40,579 nt of DNA from JBHHYN01 sp046757565 (GTDB taxonomy: Bacteria > Pseudomonadota > Gammaproteobacteria > Eutrophobiales > Eutrophobiaceae): the NCBI GenBank assembly GCA_046757565.1, contig JBHHYN010000012.1, positions 1-40,579 on the forward strand, written 5' to 3'. Positions 1 through 8,546 of this stretch are shown piece after piece. Position 1 is the first letter of the stretch. Each line of letters begins with the position of its first letter. The notes below the pieces were generated by a model, which was given only the letters and a program-made list of their open reading frames with translations, ran no database searches and was not told the origin of the DNA. The position numbers and the translations under genes are program-made.

Positions 1-46
1 ATTTTCTGCGCTGATTTATGTCTGTTTGCTGTCATTAATCCACGTT

Positions 47-2506
47 CTAAAATAGCTGTTCCGGTATCTGCGCGTTGCTGCCTGTTTTGTTTCGTTCGGT
101 CTGTTCACCGGAATGGGCTGGCGCATTCTCTACCCTAAAGGTTTCAAAGAACGAATTCGGGTCATCGGCCTTTGCCGGCTTACCCGTATCACGGTCGATG
201 CGCACATCAACCAGGCCCGGGGGCCTGTCAATTATGGATTCGGTGATATCCTCAAGCGCAACACGCATGTAGTCAATCCACATAGGTAGTGCCGCGCGGG
301 CGCCTGTTTCCCCCCTGCCCAGAAGCTTATTAAATTTATCAAACCCCACCCAGGTGACGGTAACAATAGAAGAGTTATAACCGGCAAACCATGCATCACG
401 CTGGTCATTGGTTGTCCCGGTTTTTCCTGACAGATCCCGGCGATGCAAAACCCTGGCCTTTCTCCCCGTGCCATTTTGTATGACGTTTCTCGTCAATGAA
501 TTCATAATCCATATATTCTGCGGGTTGATAACCCTTTCTGCATAGTGTCTGGTGGGTTTATTAGGGCTGCCGGTTTCCTGTGGTTGCGCCTTCTCTGCCT
601 GGTCTGATCCCTCCCCGGATTCCCGGGGCGGGGTTTCATCCCGTCGTTGCTGCCCGGCTAACGGACGCTCGCAGTCACTGCATGCGACTAAAGGACTAGC
701 CTCGAATACGGTTCCACCGTTATAGGACTCAATGCGCTCAATAAAATAGGGCTCGATACGAAAGCCACCGTTCGCCAGCACACAATAAGATGTCGCGAGT
801 TGCCATGGACTAACTGCCCCGCTGCCAAGGGCCAGAGAGAGGTTATGGGGAAGTTGCCTGGTATCAAAGCCAAATTTGGCAAGATGCGCCAGGGCGAAGG
901 GTACTCCGATGGCATGTAACAGGCGGATTGATACAAGGTTAAGTGAGTGTGTTATGGCTTCCCTCAGCCGTGTTGGCCCCCTGGTTTTTTTATTGTAATT
1001 CTCCGGCCGCCAGATATCTTCTATGCCGGGATCATTAAATACCACGGGGGCGTCATTGATGAGACTGGCCGCCGTAAAACCTGCTTCAAGCGCGGCGGAA
1101 TATATAAATGGTTTGAAACTTGAACCGGGTTGACGCAGGGCCTGCGTAACCCGGTTGAATTTACTGCGTTGAAAATCGAATCCGCCTGTTAAGGCAACTG
1201 TTGACCCATTTTCAGGTTTCATTGATACGAGTCCGCCTTCTACATCCGGGAGTTGGGTAAGTTTCCACTTTCCCTCATCATCTTGAACGGCCCTGATGAC
1301 GTCACCGACCTGGAAAACATCGGCGGCTGTTTCCGGCATGGGTCCACGGCGGTTTTCCGTAACATATTTTCGCGCCCACTTGAATCCAGCCCAGTCAATC
1401 TCTATTTGTCCTGTTTCGGCTATGTTTGCCGTCACCGATTTATCGTTCACTTCGGTTACGAGTGCCGGGAACAAGCCGCCAATAACACTAAATGTCTCCA
1501 TGAGTTGTTGTCTGGACCCAGTGTCGGCATCCTCACGAAGATCGAAGTGCGCTTCGGGCCCCCGGTATCCATGTCTTTTATCGTATGCCAGCAAGGCCCG
1601 GCGCAGGGCATCGTTTGCGGCTATCTGGTTTTTGCTGTGGATAGTCGTAAATATTTTGTATCCATTGCTATAAACCTTCTCTCCATACTCCTCTATGAGT
1701 TGCTTGCGTACCATTTCCGCGACATAAGGGGCCTCAATCTCAATATCCGGGTTGTGCAGACTGGCCGTAACAGGCGCATGCATGGCGTTATCAAATTGTT
1801 GTTTACTGATATAGCCCTTTTCCAGCATACGTCCCAGGACATAATTCCGCCGCTTAATTGCCCGTTCGGGGTTGGTCACAGGATTAGTCGTAGAAGGTGC
1901 TTTGGGGAGGCCGGCGATCATTGCTATCTGCTGCAGATTCAAGTCATTGACTTCATCCCCATAATAGACGTGCGCCGCTGCCCCGACACCATAGGCGCGT
2001 TGCCCGAGATAGATTTTGTTCAGGTAGAGTTCAAGTATTTCATCCTTGTTTAACTCACGCTCTATCTTCAGGGCCAAAAATATTTCATTTATTTTACGCA
2101 GGTAGGATTTTTTGCGGCTGAGAAAAAAATTACGCGCTACCTGCATGGTGATGGTACTCCCACCCTGTGTCTTTTTGCCGGTCTTAATCAGGTTAATGGC
2201 GGCACGTAAAATCCCTTGCCAATCGACTCCCGGGTGTTGATAGAAGCGATCATCCTCCGCGGCAAGAAATGCATCGATGAGTTGTTGCGGGACCTCGTCA
2301 ATCGCTACCGGGGCACGGCGTTTTTCCCCATATTCTGCTATCAGGGCATGATCCTGCGTATAAACCTTCAACGGTATCTGCATCCTGATATCTTTCAAGG
2401 TCTCGATGTCCGGCAGGCCGGGTATGATATACAGGCTTATGACCGCTATGGTGAGTAGTCCGAGGAGCAGCAAAAAGAGGATAAGATTAAAGGTAAACCT
2501 CAACAT
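47..2506 (-). CDS. mrcA: Penicillin-binding protein 1A, bifunctional peptidoglycan synthase
   Basis: Class A PBP of 819 residues that polymerises glycan strands and cross-links peptides on the outer face of the inner membrane. Seen: one N-terminal membrane anchor (about residues 5-28); glycosyltransferase motif EDDRFYQHPG with the catalytic Glu at 84 and GGSTITMQ near 115; an OB-like insert around 340-420; transpeptidase motifs SSFK (462-465), SLN (521-523) and KTG (695-697). The region near 608-612 carries the CxxC (ACSDCE) known from proteobacterial PBP1A, followed by a hydrophilic low-complexity stretch (about 615-655). Length and motif order are normal for PBP1A. It is transcribed away from pilM, as in Pseudomonas-type genomes. 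The start ATG gives the expected short cytoplasmic tail. Nothing suggests damage. Confidence 0.97.
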   Translation of the reverse strand: MLRFTFNLILFLLLLGLLTIAVISLYIIPGLPDIETLKDIRMQIPLKVYTQDHALIAEYGEKRRAPVAIDEVPQQLIDAFLAAEDDRFYQHPGVDWQGILRAAINLIKTGKKTQGGSTITMQVARNFFLSRKKSYLRKINEIFLALKIERELNKDEILELYLNKIYLGQRAYGVGAAAHVYYGDEVNDLNLQQIAMIAGLPKAPSTTNPVTNPERAIKRRNYVLGRMLEKGYISKQQFDNAMHAPVTASLHNPDIEIEAPYVAEMVRKQLIEEYGEKVYSNGYKIFTTIHSKNQIAANDALRRALLAYDKRHGYRGPEAHFDLREDADTGSRQQLMETFSVIGGLFPALVTEVNDKSVTANIAETGQIEIDWAGFKWARKYVTENRRGPMPETAADVFQVGDVIRAVQDDEGKWKLTQLPDVEGGLVSMKPENGSTVALTGGFDFQRSKFNRVTQALRQPGSSFKPFIYSAALEAGFTAASLINDAPVVFNDPGIEDIWRPENYNKKTRGPTRLREAITHSLNLVSIRLLHAIGVPFALAHLAKFGFDTRQLPHNLSLALGSGAVSPWQLATSYCVLANGGFRIEPYFIERIESYNGGTVFEASPLVACSDCERPLAGQQRRDETPPRESGEGSDQAEKAQPQETGSPNKPTRHYAERVINPQNIWIMNSLTRNVIQNGTGRKARVLHRRDLSGKTGTTNDQRDAWFAGYNSSIVTVTWVGFDKFNKLLGRGETGARAALPMWIDYMRVALEDITESIIDRPPGLVDVRIDRDTGKPAKADDPNSFFETFRVENAPAHSGEQTERNKTGSNAQIPEQLF

Positions 2507-2698
2507 ATTGTGTAGTTTAAACGAATATTATCCAATATATGCTGTTTTCCAGGATAATTGTAAAAAACAGGTGTTTTTTTAGGGGAAACATTGAAAATGG
2601 TTTACTCGTTAAAATTGTTGTTGACTCCAGTTGCGGATAGAAGTTAATGTTGTATTATATGAATGATATATAACTAGCCACGACAAAAGGAAAAAACT
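2507..2698. promoter_or_regulatory. Divergent intergenic region mrcA/pilM with weak promoter candidates
   Basis: AT-rich spacer that must hold promoters for mrcA (leftward) and the pil operon (rightward). Rightward, a TATTAT box at 2653-2658 follows TTGCGG (2631-2636) with 16 bp between them; TTGACT at 2621-2626 is a better -35 but has no good -10 at the right distance. A ribosome site AAAGGA (2686-2691) lies 7 bp before the GTG start of pilM. The assignment of boxes is inference. Confidence 0.35.
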
Positions 2699-3760
2699 GT
2701 GTTTCCGTTCAAGAAAAAAGCAACGCCGGTAGTTGGTGTCGATATTAGCGCAACTGCAATTAAGTTGCTCGAACTGAGTCGCGGCGGCACCAGATATCGT
2801 GTGGAAAGTTATGCGGTCGAACCGCTACCTCCAAATTCAGTGGTGGATAAAAATATAACCGATATAGATGCTGTCGGCGAGGCGATTAGACGGGCAGTTA
2901 AAAAGTCCGGCACCAAAACCAAACAGGCCGCTGCCGCTGTTGCCGGCTCAGCGGTGATTACCAAGATCATCAATATGCCTGCCGATCTGTCGGAAAGCGA
3001 TTTGGAAAACCAGATTCAGGTCGAGGCCGACCAGTATATTCCTTTCCCCCTGGAAGAGGTGGCAATGGATTTCGAGGTAATTGGTCCCACGGCAGATAAC
3101 CCGGAAAGGGTTGACGTACTGCTTGCCGCCTCCAGGAGTGACAATGTCGATGTCCGGGTAGGAGCTTTGGAGCTGGGCGGCTTGTCGGCCAAAGTCATCG
3201 ATGTTGAGGCATTTTCCCTGGAGAACACCGTCTCGATGCTCGCGGCGAACCTTTTTGATGGGGGTGAAGAACAGATCATCGCCGTTGCCGATATAGGATC
3301 TTCCGTGACCACTTTCAGTGTGTTTGAGAATCTGAAGATCGTTTATTCCAGAGAACAACAGTTTGGAGGAGCGCAACTGACGGAAGATATCCAGCGGCGT
3401 TATGGTCTCTCTTATGAGGAGGCAGGCCTTGCCAAGCGTCAGGGTGGTTTGCCGGAAAACTATGTGCCTGAAGTGTTGGATCCGTTCAAGGAATCCATGG
3501 GTCAACAGATAAGCCGTGCCCAGCAGTTTTTCTTCTCTTCCAGTCAGATCGCGAATATCGATCACCTTATCCTGGCGGGAGGCTGTGCCTCGATTGAAGG
3601 TATCGCCGGGCTGGTTGAATCCAAGATCGGCGTACCGACCTTCGTCGCAAATCCCTTTGCCGATATGTCGGTATCCTCGCGTGTCCCGACCCAATCGTTA
3701 AGTAACGACGCCCCCGCTTTGATGGTTTCCTGCGGGTTGGCCTTGAGAGGATTTGACTGA
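2699..3760 (+). CDS. pilM: Type IV pilus assembly protein PilM
   Basis: Actin-like cytoplasmic ATPase-fold protein of 353 residues in the type IV pilus alignment complex; it binds the cytoplasmic tail of PilN. Seen: N-terminal GVDISATAIKLLEL phosphate-loop-like strand, the second phosphate-type motif VADIGSSVTTFSVF, and the C-terminal LILAGGCASIEGI motif, in the order expected for the FtsA/PilM fold. GTG start at 2699 with AAAGGA upstream; no better start is visible. First gene of pilMNOPQ; its stop codon overlaps the pilN start by one base, so translation is probably coupled. Length matches the family. Confidence 0.96.
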   Translation: MFPFKKKATPVVGVDISATAIKLLELSRGGTRYRVESYAVEPLPPNSVVDKNITDIDAVGEAIRRAVKKSGTKTKQAAAAVAGSAVITKIINMPADLSESDLENQIQVEADQYIPFPLEEVAMDFEVIGPTADNPERVDVLLAASRSDNVDVRVGALELGGLSAKVIDVEAFSLENTVSMLAANLFDGGEEQIIAVADIGSSVTTFSVFENLKIVYSREQQFGGAQLTEDIQRRYGLSYEEAGLAKRQGGLPENYVPEVLDPFKESMGQQISRAQQFFFSSSQIANIDHLILAGGCASIEGIAGLVESKIGVPTFVANPFADMSVSSRVPTQSLSNDAPALMVSCGLALRGFD

Positions 3761-4329
3761 TGGCGCGGATTAATCTACTGCCGTGGCGTGAGGCCCTGCG
3801 AAATGAAAAGCAGCAGGAATTTTTTATCATGCTGGGTGTATTTGCAGCAATCACAGCCGGTATACTGGGCGCAATCCATTTTTATAACACGCAACTGATT
3901 GAGCATCAGCAGTTGCGGAATAATTTCCTTACTGAACAAACGAAGTTACTGGAAAAGAAAATTGTGGAAATAAAGGAACTGGAAAAGGAGAAACAGAGAC
4001 TTTTGGACCGAATGCGCGCTATCGAACAGCTGCAAGGCAACAGACCGCTAATTGTCCGTTTTTTCGACGAGTTGATTTCGAGCCTGCCCGAAGGGGTCAG
4101 CGTGACATCGATTACACAAAAGGGCCAGAGCGTTACTATTGTTGGTGAGGCACAGTCCAATGCCCGGGTATCTTCATTCATGCGCAAACTGGACGCTTCC
4201 AAATGGTTAAAGGACCCACAGCTCGACATCATTCAGGCGAAAAACGAGAGTGGCACCCGCATCAGTAATTTCACCTTGCGCTTTACACAGGTCATTCCCA
4301 AGGCCTCTGATGAGGAAGAGGACGCATGA
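3760..4329 (+). CDS. pilN: Type IV pilus inner-membrane protein PilN
   Basis: Bitopic inner-membrane protein of 189 residues that links PilM to PilO. Seen: the diagnostic cytoplasmic motif INLLPWRE at residues 4-11 (the PilM-binding tail), one membrane helix at about 21-42, a charged coiled coil at about 45-95, then a ferredoxin-like periplasmic domain (ISSLPEGVSVTSI and following). Overlaps pilM by 1 bp and pilO by 4 bp (ATGA), so it is translated within the operon. Nothing unusual. Confidence 0.96.
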   Translation: MARINLLPWREALRNEKQQEFFIMLGVFAAITAGILGAIHFYNTQLIEHQQLRNNFLTEQTKLLEKKIVEIKELEKEKQRLLDRMRAIEQLQGNRPLIVRFFDELISSLPEGVSVTSITQKGQSVTIVGEAQSNARVSSFMRKLDASKWLKDPQLDIIQAKNESGTRISNFTLRFTQVIPKASDEEEDA

Positions 4330-4916
4330 GTTTTATAGACGACATTAAGAATCTGGATCCGAATAACCCCGGCGTTTGGCCGCTACCGATCCAATTAGTC
4401 GCCATCGCGATTGCCTGTGCAGCTATTCTGTATGGGGGATGGTATCTCGATATCAGTAAACAGCGGGAATCTCTTGCTGCTGAAGTGAGTAAGGAAAAAG
4501 AACTTCATAACGCATTCGAGTTAAAGCAAAGGAAAGCGGCTAACCTCAAGGCATTAAAGGAGCAGATGAAAGAGATGGAGCAATCGTTTGGCGATATGAT
4601 TAGACAGTTACCAAACAAGACCGAAGTGGCCGGGTTGATTGTTGATATTTCACAGACCGGCCTCGCTGCCGGCCTGGAATTTGACCTTTTTCAGCCACAA
4701 AAAGAAAAACAAAGCGAGTTCTATTCCGAACTGCCAATCAACATTAGTGTCAAGGGTACTTATCATCAACTCGGCGACTTTATTAGTGGCATCGCTTCTC
4801 TGCCCAGAATTGTAACGACACACGATATCAGCATTAAACGTGGGGGAAAGAATACTGATCTGCTGACTATGACGGCCATTGCCAAAACTTACCGTGCTAT
4901 CGAAGAAGAAGAGTGA
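4326..4916 (+). CDS. pilO: Type IV pilus inner-membrane protein PilO
   Basis: Bitopic protein of 196 residues, partner of PilN in the periplasmic heterodimer that aligns the pilus machine with the PilQ secretin. Seen: N-terminal LDPNNPGVWPLPIQL cytoplasmic segment, a membrane helix at about 20-42, a coiled coil rich in Lys and Glu (about 47-90), and a C-terminal domain with the family-typical stretches ADxxGLAAGLEFDLFQP and TYHQLGDFISGIASLPRIV. Starts in an ATGA overlap with pilN. Stop TGA lies 2 bp before the likely pilP start. Confidence 0.96.
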   Translation: MSFIDDIKNLDPNNPGVWPLPIQLVAIAIACAAILYGGWYLDISKQRESLAAEVSKEKELHNAFELKQRKAANLKALKEQMKEMEQSFGDMIRQLPNKTEVAGLIVDISQTGLAAGLEFDLFQPQKEKQSEFYSELPINISVKGTYHQLGDFISGIASLPRIVTTHDISIKRGGKNTDLLTMTAIAKTYRAIEEEE

Positions 4917-4918
4917 AT

Positions 4919-5491
4919 ATGAACAAAACGGCTGCACATAAAATATTTTCTAATCTTCATCTTTTCCCGTTACTGTTGGTTATCGGCGGTTGTGTCTCGA
5001 ATGATATCAGCGATCTTGAACAATGGACTGACGGGGTCCTGGCGAGGCCGGGTGGACGTATTAAGCCGGTGCCGGAGATTAAACCCTATGAAGCCTATAC
5101 CTACAAATCGGGAAAAGAAGAGAAAAGGGATCCGTTTCAATCCTTTTATCAGCAACGTAATGAAGAAGTGGCAAATGTCGACAAAAATGCCGGTCTTACC
5201 AAAGAGATGGAGAGGGAAATTCGAAACCGCAACCGTGAAGAACTGGAACAGTTTGAGCTTGACAGCCTGAAGATGGTCGGAACAATGCAGAATGAGGATA
5301 ATAATTGGGGAATTATTCTGGATCCTGATGGAACGGTCCACCGGGTGAAAACCGGTAATTATATGGGAAGGCATATCGGCAAGATTGTCAATATATACGG
5401 GGACCGAATCGAATTACGCGAGATCATTCAAAACAACAAGGGGCGATGGGAGGAGCGACAAGCAGCTATTGCCCTGAGTGAAGAAGAGTAA
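4919..5491 (+). CDS. pilP: Type IV pilus lipoprotein PilP
   Basis: Periplasmic lipoprotein that couples PilNO to the PilQ secretin. I start it at ATG 4919 rather than at the in-frame GTG 4913, because GAAGAAGAAGAG just upstream can serve as ribosome site and the GTG overlaps the pilO stop. Seen from 4919: signal peptide with lipobox VIGGC and the acylated Cys at residue 25, a disordered Pro/Lys/Glu-rich linker with the RDPF motif (KRDPFQSF) conserved in PilP, and a C-terminal small beta domain (LKMVGTMQNEDNNWGIILDPDGTVHRV). About 190 residues, normal for PilP. pilQ begins 17 bp downstream. Confidence 0.95.
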   Translation: MNKTAAHKIFSNLHLFPLLLVIGGCVSNDISDLEQWTDGVLARPGGRIKPVPEIKPYEAYTYKSGKEEKRDPFQSFYQQRNEEVANVDKNAGLTKEMEREIRNRNREELEQFELDSLKMVGTMQNEDNNWGIILDPDGTVHRVKTGNYMGRHIGKIVNIYGDRIELREIIQNNKGRWEERQAAIALSEEE

Positions 5492-5508
5492 TCCATGGGG
5501 TAGAAACG

Positions 5509-7608
5509 ATGACTTTCAACAGAGAAAAGAGATTTGTCAAACAGACGGGTTTCATGGCCAGATCTACAGGGCAGGCCATATTACTTTTTGTTTGTGTCCT
5601 GGCCGTTAAACCGGTACTGGCAGCGGTGACTCTGGACGATGTAGGTTTTTCGTCACTGCCTGGTGACAGGGTCCAGATCAATCTAAAATTTTCCGAAGCG
5701 CTACAGGAAGAGCCGGTCAATTTTACTATCGACAATCCGGCCAGAATAGCGATTGATTTACCTGGTGTTGCCTCAAATCTTGCTAAAAAGAGTCAAACTA
5801 TTGGTTTAGGTATGGCGCATAGTCTGGCTGCGGTGGAAGCATCCGGCAGGACGCGGGTAGTGGTCAATCTGGTGCGTCCGGTTTCCTATGACATCCGTCT
5901 ACAGGATAACCTGTTGGTGTTGACTCTGGAGAAGGGTGTCACATCCGAGGTACAAACTGCCGGCAGGGCCGCTCCGTCAACGTATAAAGCCACCGCAACC
6001 ACTTCACAGGCCCGAATTGAAAATATAGATTTCAGGCGAGGTGATTCCGGAGAAGGCAGGATAATTATCACACTTTCCGATCCGGCCATAGGAGTGAATA
6101 TGGGGCAGGAGTCGGGGCAGATAGTCGTTGATTTTCTTGCAACGAATCTGCCTGAGGAACTGGATCGGCGGCTGGACGTTATTGATTTTGCCACACCGGT
6201 CAAGGAGATCGATACTTCTACCTATGGCGACGGGACGCGCATGCTGATATCTACGATAAACGATCAATATGATCATCTGGCTTACCAGGCAGGTAATGTC
6301 TTTACCATTGAGGTGAGACCGTTATCCAAGGCGGAACAGGAAGCCGCCAAGAAATCGAAATTTGGCTATACGGGTGAACGCCTCTCCCTGAATTTTCAGA
6401 ACATTGAGGTGCGGGCTGTATTGCAACTCATCGCGGATTTTACCGGATTCAACCTGGTAGCAACGGATACCGTTACCGGTAGTGTGACATTGCGGCTTAA
6501 GAATGTGCCCTGGGACCAGGCCCTGGACATCATTTTACGTTCCAGGGGGCTTGGAATGCGCAAGACCGGCAACGTGATGCTGGTTGCGCCGCAGGCCGAG
6601 ATCGCAGCCAGGGAGAAGCTGGAGCTTGAATCGGCAAAACAGGTTGAAGAACTCGCCCCTCTGCGTACGGAATTCATCCAGATCAACTACGCCAAAGCAT
6701 CGGATCTCGAGGCTTTAATCAACAAGGGCGATAACAATCTGTTATCTGACCGGGGTAATGTTTCGATCGATGATCGCACCAATACATTGATCGTACAGGA
6801 CGTGTCCAGTAGTCTGGAGGCCATACGCAATATGATTGTCAAACTGGATATCCCCATACGTCAGGTCATGATTGAGTCCCGTATTGTCAATGCAGATGAA
6901 AATTTTACCAAGGATCTTGGTATCCGGTTTGGTTACAGCAAGGCGACTGCGCCGGCTGCAGCGGATAATACCGTGGCCACGGTAGGCAGCAATGCCAACC
7001 TTTCCCTTGCTCCGACAACCGATAATTTTCTGGTAAATCTTCCGGTCCCCGGTGCTACGACCAACATCGGGCTCGCGGTGGGTAAGGTTGGTTCCTATCT
7101 CCTGCAACTGGAATTGTCGGCTTTGCTGGCCGAAGGCCGCGGTGAAGATATTGCCAATCCAAAAATAATCACCGCCAACCAGTCAGAAGCGATAATTGAA
7201 TCGGGTGTCGAAATTCCGTTCCAGGAGGCATCATCCAGCGGCGCCACCTCGGTATCTTTCAAAAAGGCGGTATTGGCGCTCAGGGTGACACCACAGATCA
7301 CACCGGATAACAGGGTATTGCTTGATTTAAGCGTTAACCAGGATACGCGAGGTTCACCCGATGTTCTGGGTGTCCCACCCATCAATACCAGAAATGTTAC
7401 CACACAGGTTCTGGTCAACGACGGTGAGACAGTTGTGCTGGGGGGTGTCTATAGTCAGACTGACAGGACATCATTGGATCGTGTCCCGTTCTTCGGTGAT
7501 CTCCCCTATCTCGGATTCCTTTTCAGAAAAAACAGGGTGGAGAAAAACAAGACGGAGTTATTGATATTTGTAACGCCTAAGATACTTAAAGAAGATTTAA
7601 AGATTTAA
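5509..7608 (+). CDS. pilQ: Type IV pilus secretin PilQ
   Basis: Outer-membrane secretin of 699 residues forming the pilus exit channel. Seen: a long signal peptide with its hydrophobic core at about 22-38 (a shorter start at Met16 is possible), two AMIN-type peptidoglycan-binding domains (about 40-150 and 165-275), a secretin N0 domain (NFQNIEVRAVLQLIADFTG), an N1 domain with INYAKASDLEALI and DDRTNTLIVQD, and the secretin core ending with VLGGVYSQ, VPFFGDLPYLGFLFR and LLIFVTPKIL, all hallmark motifs. ATG 5509 has a GGGG-containing site at 5497-5500. Last gene of the pil operon, directly followed by a strong terminator. Confidence 0.97.
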   Translation: MTFNREKRFVKQTGFMARSTGQAILLFVCVLAVKPVLAAVTLDDVGFSSLPGDRVQINLKFSEALQEEPVNFTIDNPARIAIDLPGVASNLAKKSQTIGLGMAHSLAAVEASGRTRVVVNLVRPVSYDIRLQDNLLVLTLEKGVTSEVQTAGRAAPSTYKATATTSQARIENIDFRRGDSGEGRIIITLSDPAIGVNMGQESGQIVVDFLATNLPEELDRRLDVIDFATPVKEIDTSTYGDGTRMLISTINDQYDHLAYQAGNVFTIEVRPLSKAEQEAAKKSKFGYTGERLSLNFQNIEVRAVLQLIADFTGFNLVATDTVTGSVTLRLKNVPWDQALDIILRSRGLGMRKTGNVMLVAPQAEIAAREKLELESAKQVEELAPLRTEFIQINYAKASDLEALINKGDNNLLSDRGNVSIDDRTNTLIVQDVSSSLEAIRNMIVKLDIPIRQVMIESRIVNADENFTKDLGIRFGYSKATAPAAADNTVATVGSNANLSLAPTTDNFLVNLPVPGATTNIGLAVGKVGSYLLQLELSALLAEGRGEDIANPKIITANQSEAIIESGVEIPFQEASSSGATSVSFKKAVLALRVTPQITPDNRVLLDLSVNQDTRGSPDVLGVPPINTRNVTTQVLVNDGETVVLGGVYSQTDRTSLDRVPFFGDLPYLGFLFRKNRVEKNKTELLIFVTPKILKEDLKI

Positions 7609-7627
7609 CCCTTATATGTCCCTTGAG

Positions 7628-7662
7628 AAAAGATGTAGCCGCCGGCGGCTACATCTTTTTTT
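7628..7662 (+). terminator. Rho-independent terminator after pilQ
   Basis: A perfect 32-bp palindrome (arms 7628-7643 and 7644-7659, core TAGCCGCCGGCGGCTA) followed by T residues to 7662, 19 bp after the pilQ stop codon. The A tract on the left arm makes it potentially bidirectional. It closes the pil operon and implies that aroK needs its own promoter. Confidence 0.9.
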
Positions 7663-7792
7663 ATTGTTTTCCTGTAATATTTTATCCTGTTGCGCATATA
7701 CATATTAATCAGCTATTACAGCAGGTAGTGTGTTGTCATGTGCACCGTTTGTATTGGTGATTCTAATCATTTGAGTATCAATTACGTAAACC

Positions 7793-8005
7793 AGGAGTCT
7801 GTCGGACTTATGATGAATTTACTCGGTTTTAGCTCCTGCGTCGCTCTATCTCCTGCGTCCATGCAGTCGTGCGGCGGCAGGGATAGCGGCCCAAAACACC
7901 CTGATTTTTCGTTACGTAGTTACCACTATGCGCCTCAAAATCATGCCATTTTGGCACCGCTTCCCTACCTGCTCGCTACAATCCCCCTAAGTCCGACAGA
8001 CTCCT
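7793..8005. mobile_element. MITE-like element with perfect 18-bp terminal inverted repeats
   Basis: AGGAGTCTGTCGGACTTA at 7793-7810 and its exact reverse complement at 7988-8005 bound a 213-bp segment with no convincing gene. An ORF at 7738-8007 crosses it but looks like read-through of repeat DNA. I see no clear target-site duplication. The right end stops 13 bp before the TTG start of aroK. A near-identical copy of the right end lies at 33021-33038. The two facts together suggest a short non-autonomous transposable element; no transposase is in the window. The flanks 7663-7792 and 8006-8018 show nothing else I can name. Confidence 0.7.
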
Positions 8006-8018
8006 AATCCGGGTTATT

Positions 8019-8546
8019 TTGGCCGACTCGAAAAATATTTTTTTAATAGGCCCTATGGGCGCTGGAAAGACCACCATTGGTCGGCAACTGGCCGAACGAA
8101 TGGGAAATAAATTTGTTGACTCCGATAGTGAAATCGAAGACAGGACCGGCGCTAATATCGATCTGATCTTTGAGATTGAAGGAGAGGCCGGGTTTAGAAA
8201 ACGCGAGGGCCGTGTGATAGAGGATCTTACAGCCCTTAAAGGCATTGTCCTGGCCACTGGTGGCGGCGCAGTCCTTGATCCAGGGAACAGGGAGCGTCTC
8301 AGGCAGAGAGGTACAGTGGTTTATCTCAAGACTTCGCCCCGGCAATTGTTGAAGAGGACAAATTGGGACCGGAACAGACCTTTATTGCAAACCGATGATC
8401 GGTTGGGCAGGATTGAGGAACTGTTAAATATCAGGGGGCCCTTGTATGAAGGGCTTGCTGATCTAATAATTACCACAGGCGAACGTTCTATCAAACAGGT
8501 TGTCGACGAAATCTTCAATACGCTTAAACTGCAATGCAGGAAATAA
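8019..8546 (+). CDS. aroK: Shikimate kinase
   Basis: Phosphorylates shikimate to shikimate 3-phosphate in chorismate synthesis, in the cytoplasm. 175 residues. Seen: Walker A GPMGAGKT at 11-18, the shikimate-binding DSDSEIE segment, FRKRE, ATGGGAVL, and the lid region with WDRNRPLL. The start must be the TTG at 8019: the next Met lies inside the P-loop, and no ATG or GTG lies upstream in frame before a stop. No good ribosome site is visible. The 213-bp inverted-repeat element ends just upstream, so the original leader may have been replaced. Overlaps aroB by 13 bp. Confidence 0.95.
   Translation: MADSKNIFLIGPMGAGKTTIGRQLAERMGNKFVDSDSEIEDRTGANIDLIFEIEGEAGFRKREGRVIEDLTALKGIVLATGGGAVLDPGNRERLRQRGTVVYLKTSPRQLLKRTNWDRNRPLLQTDDRLGRIEELLNIRGPLYEGLADLIITTGERSIKQVVDEIFNTLKLQCRK

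Noticed and set aside
1253..2053. 266-codon open frame on the plus strand inside mrcA
   Set aside because: It lies wholly antisense to a well-supported PBP1A and shows no recognisable domain; it is a shadow of mrcA codon use.
2541..2580. Terminator-like CTGTTTT...AAAACAG plus T run
   Set aside because: It points rightward but no gene on that strand ends before it; the stem is A/T only.
2948..3694. 248-codon minus-strand frame inside pilM
   Set aside because: It is antisense to pilM, whose motifs are clear, and has no family features.
7738..8007. 89-codon frame before aroK
   Set aside because: Most of it lies in the inverted-repeat element and includes both ends; composition is not protein-like and there is no ribosome site.
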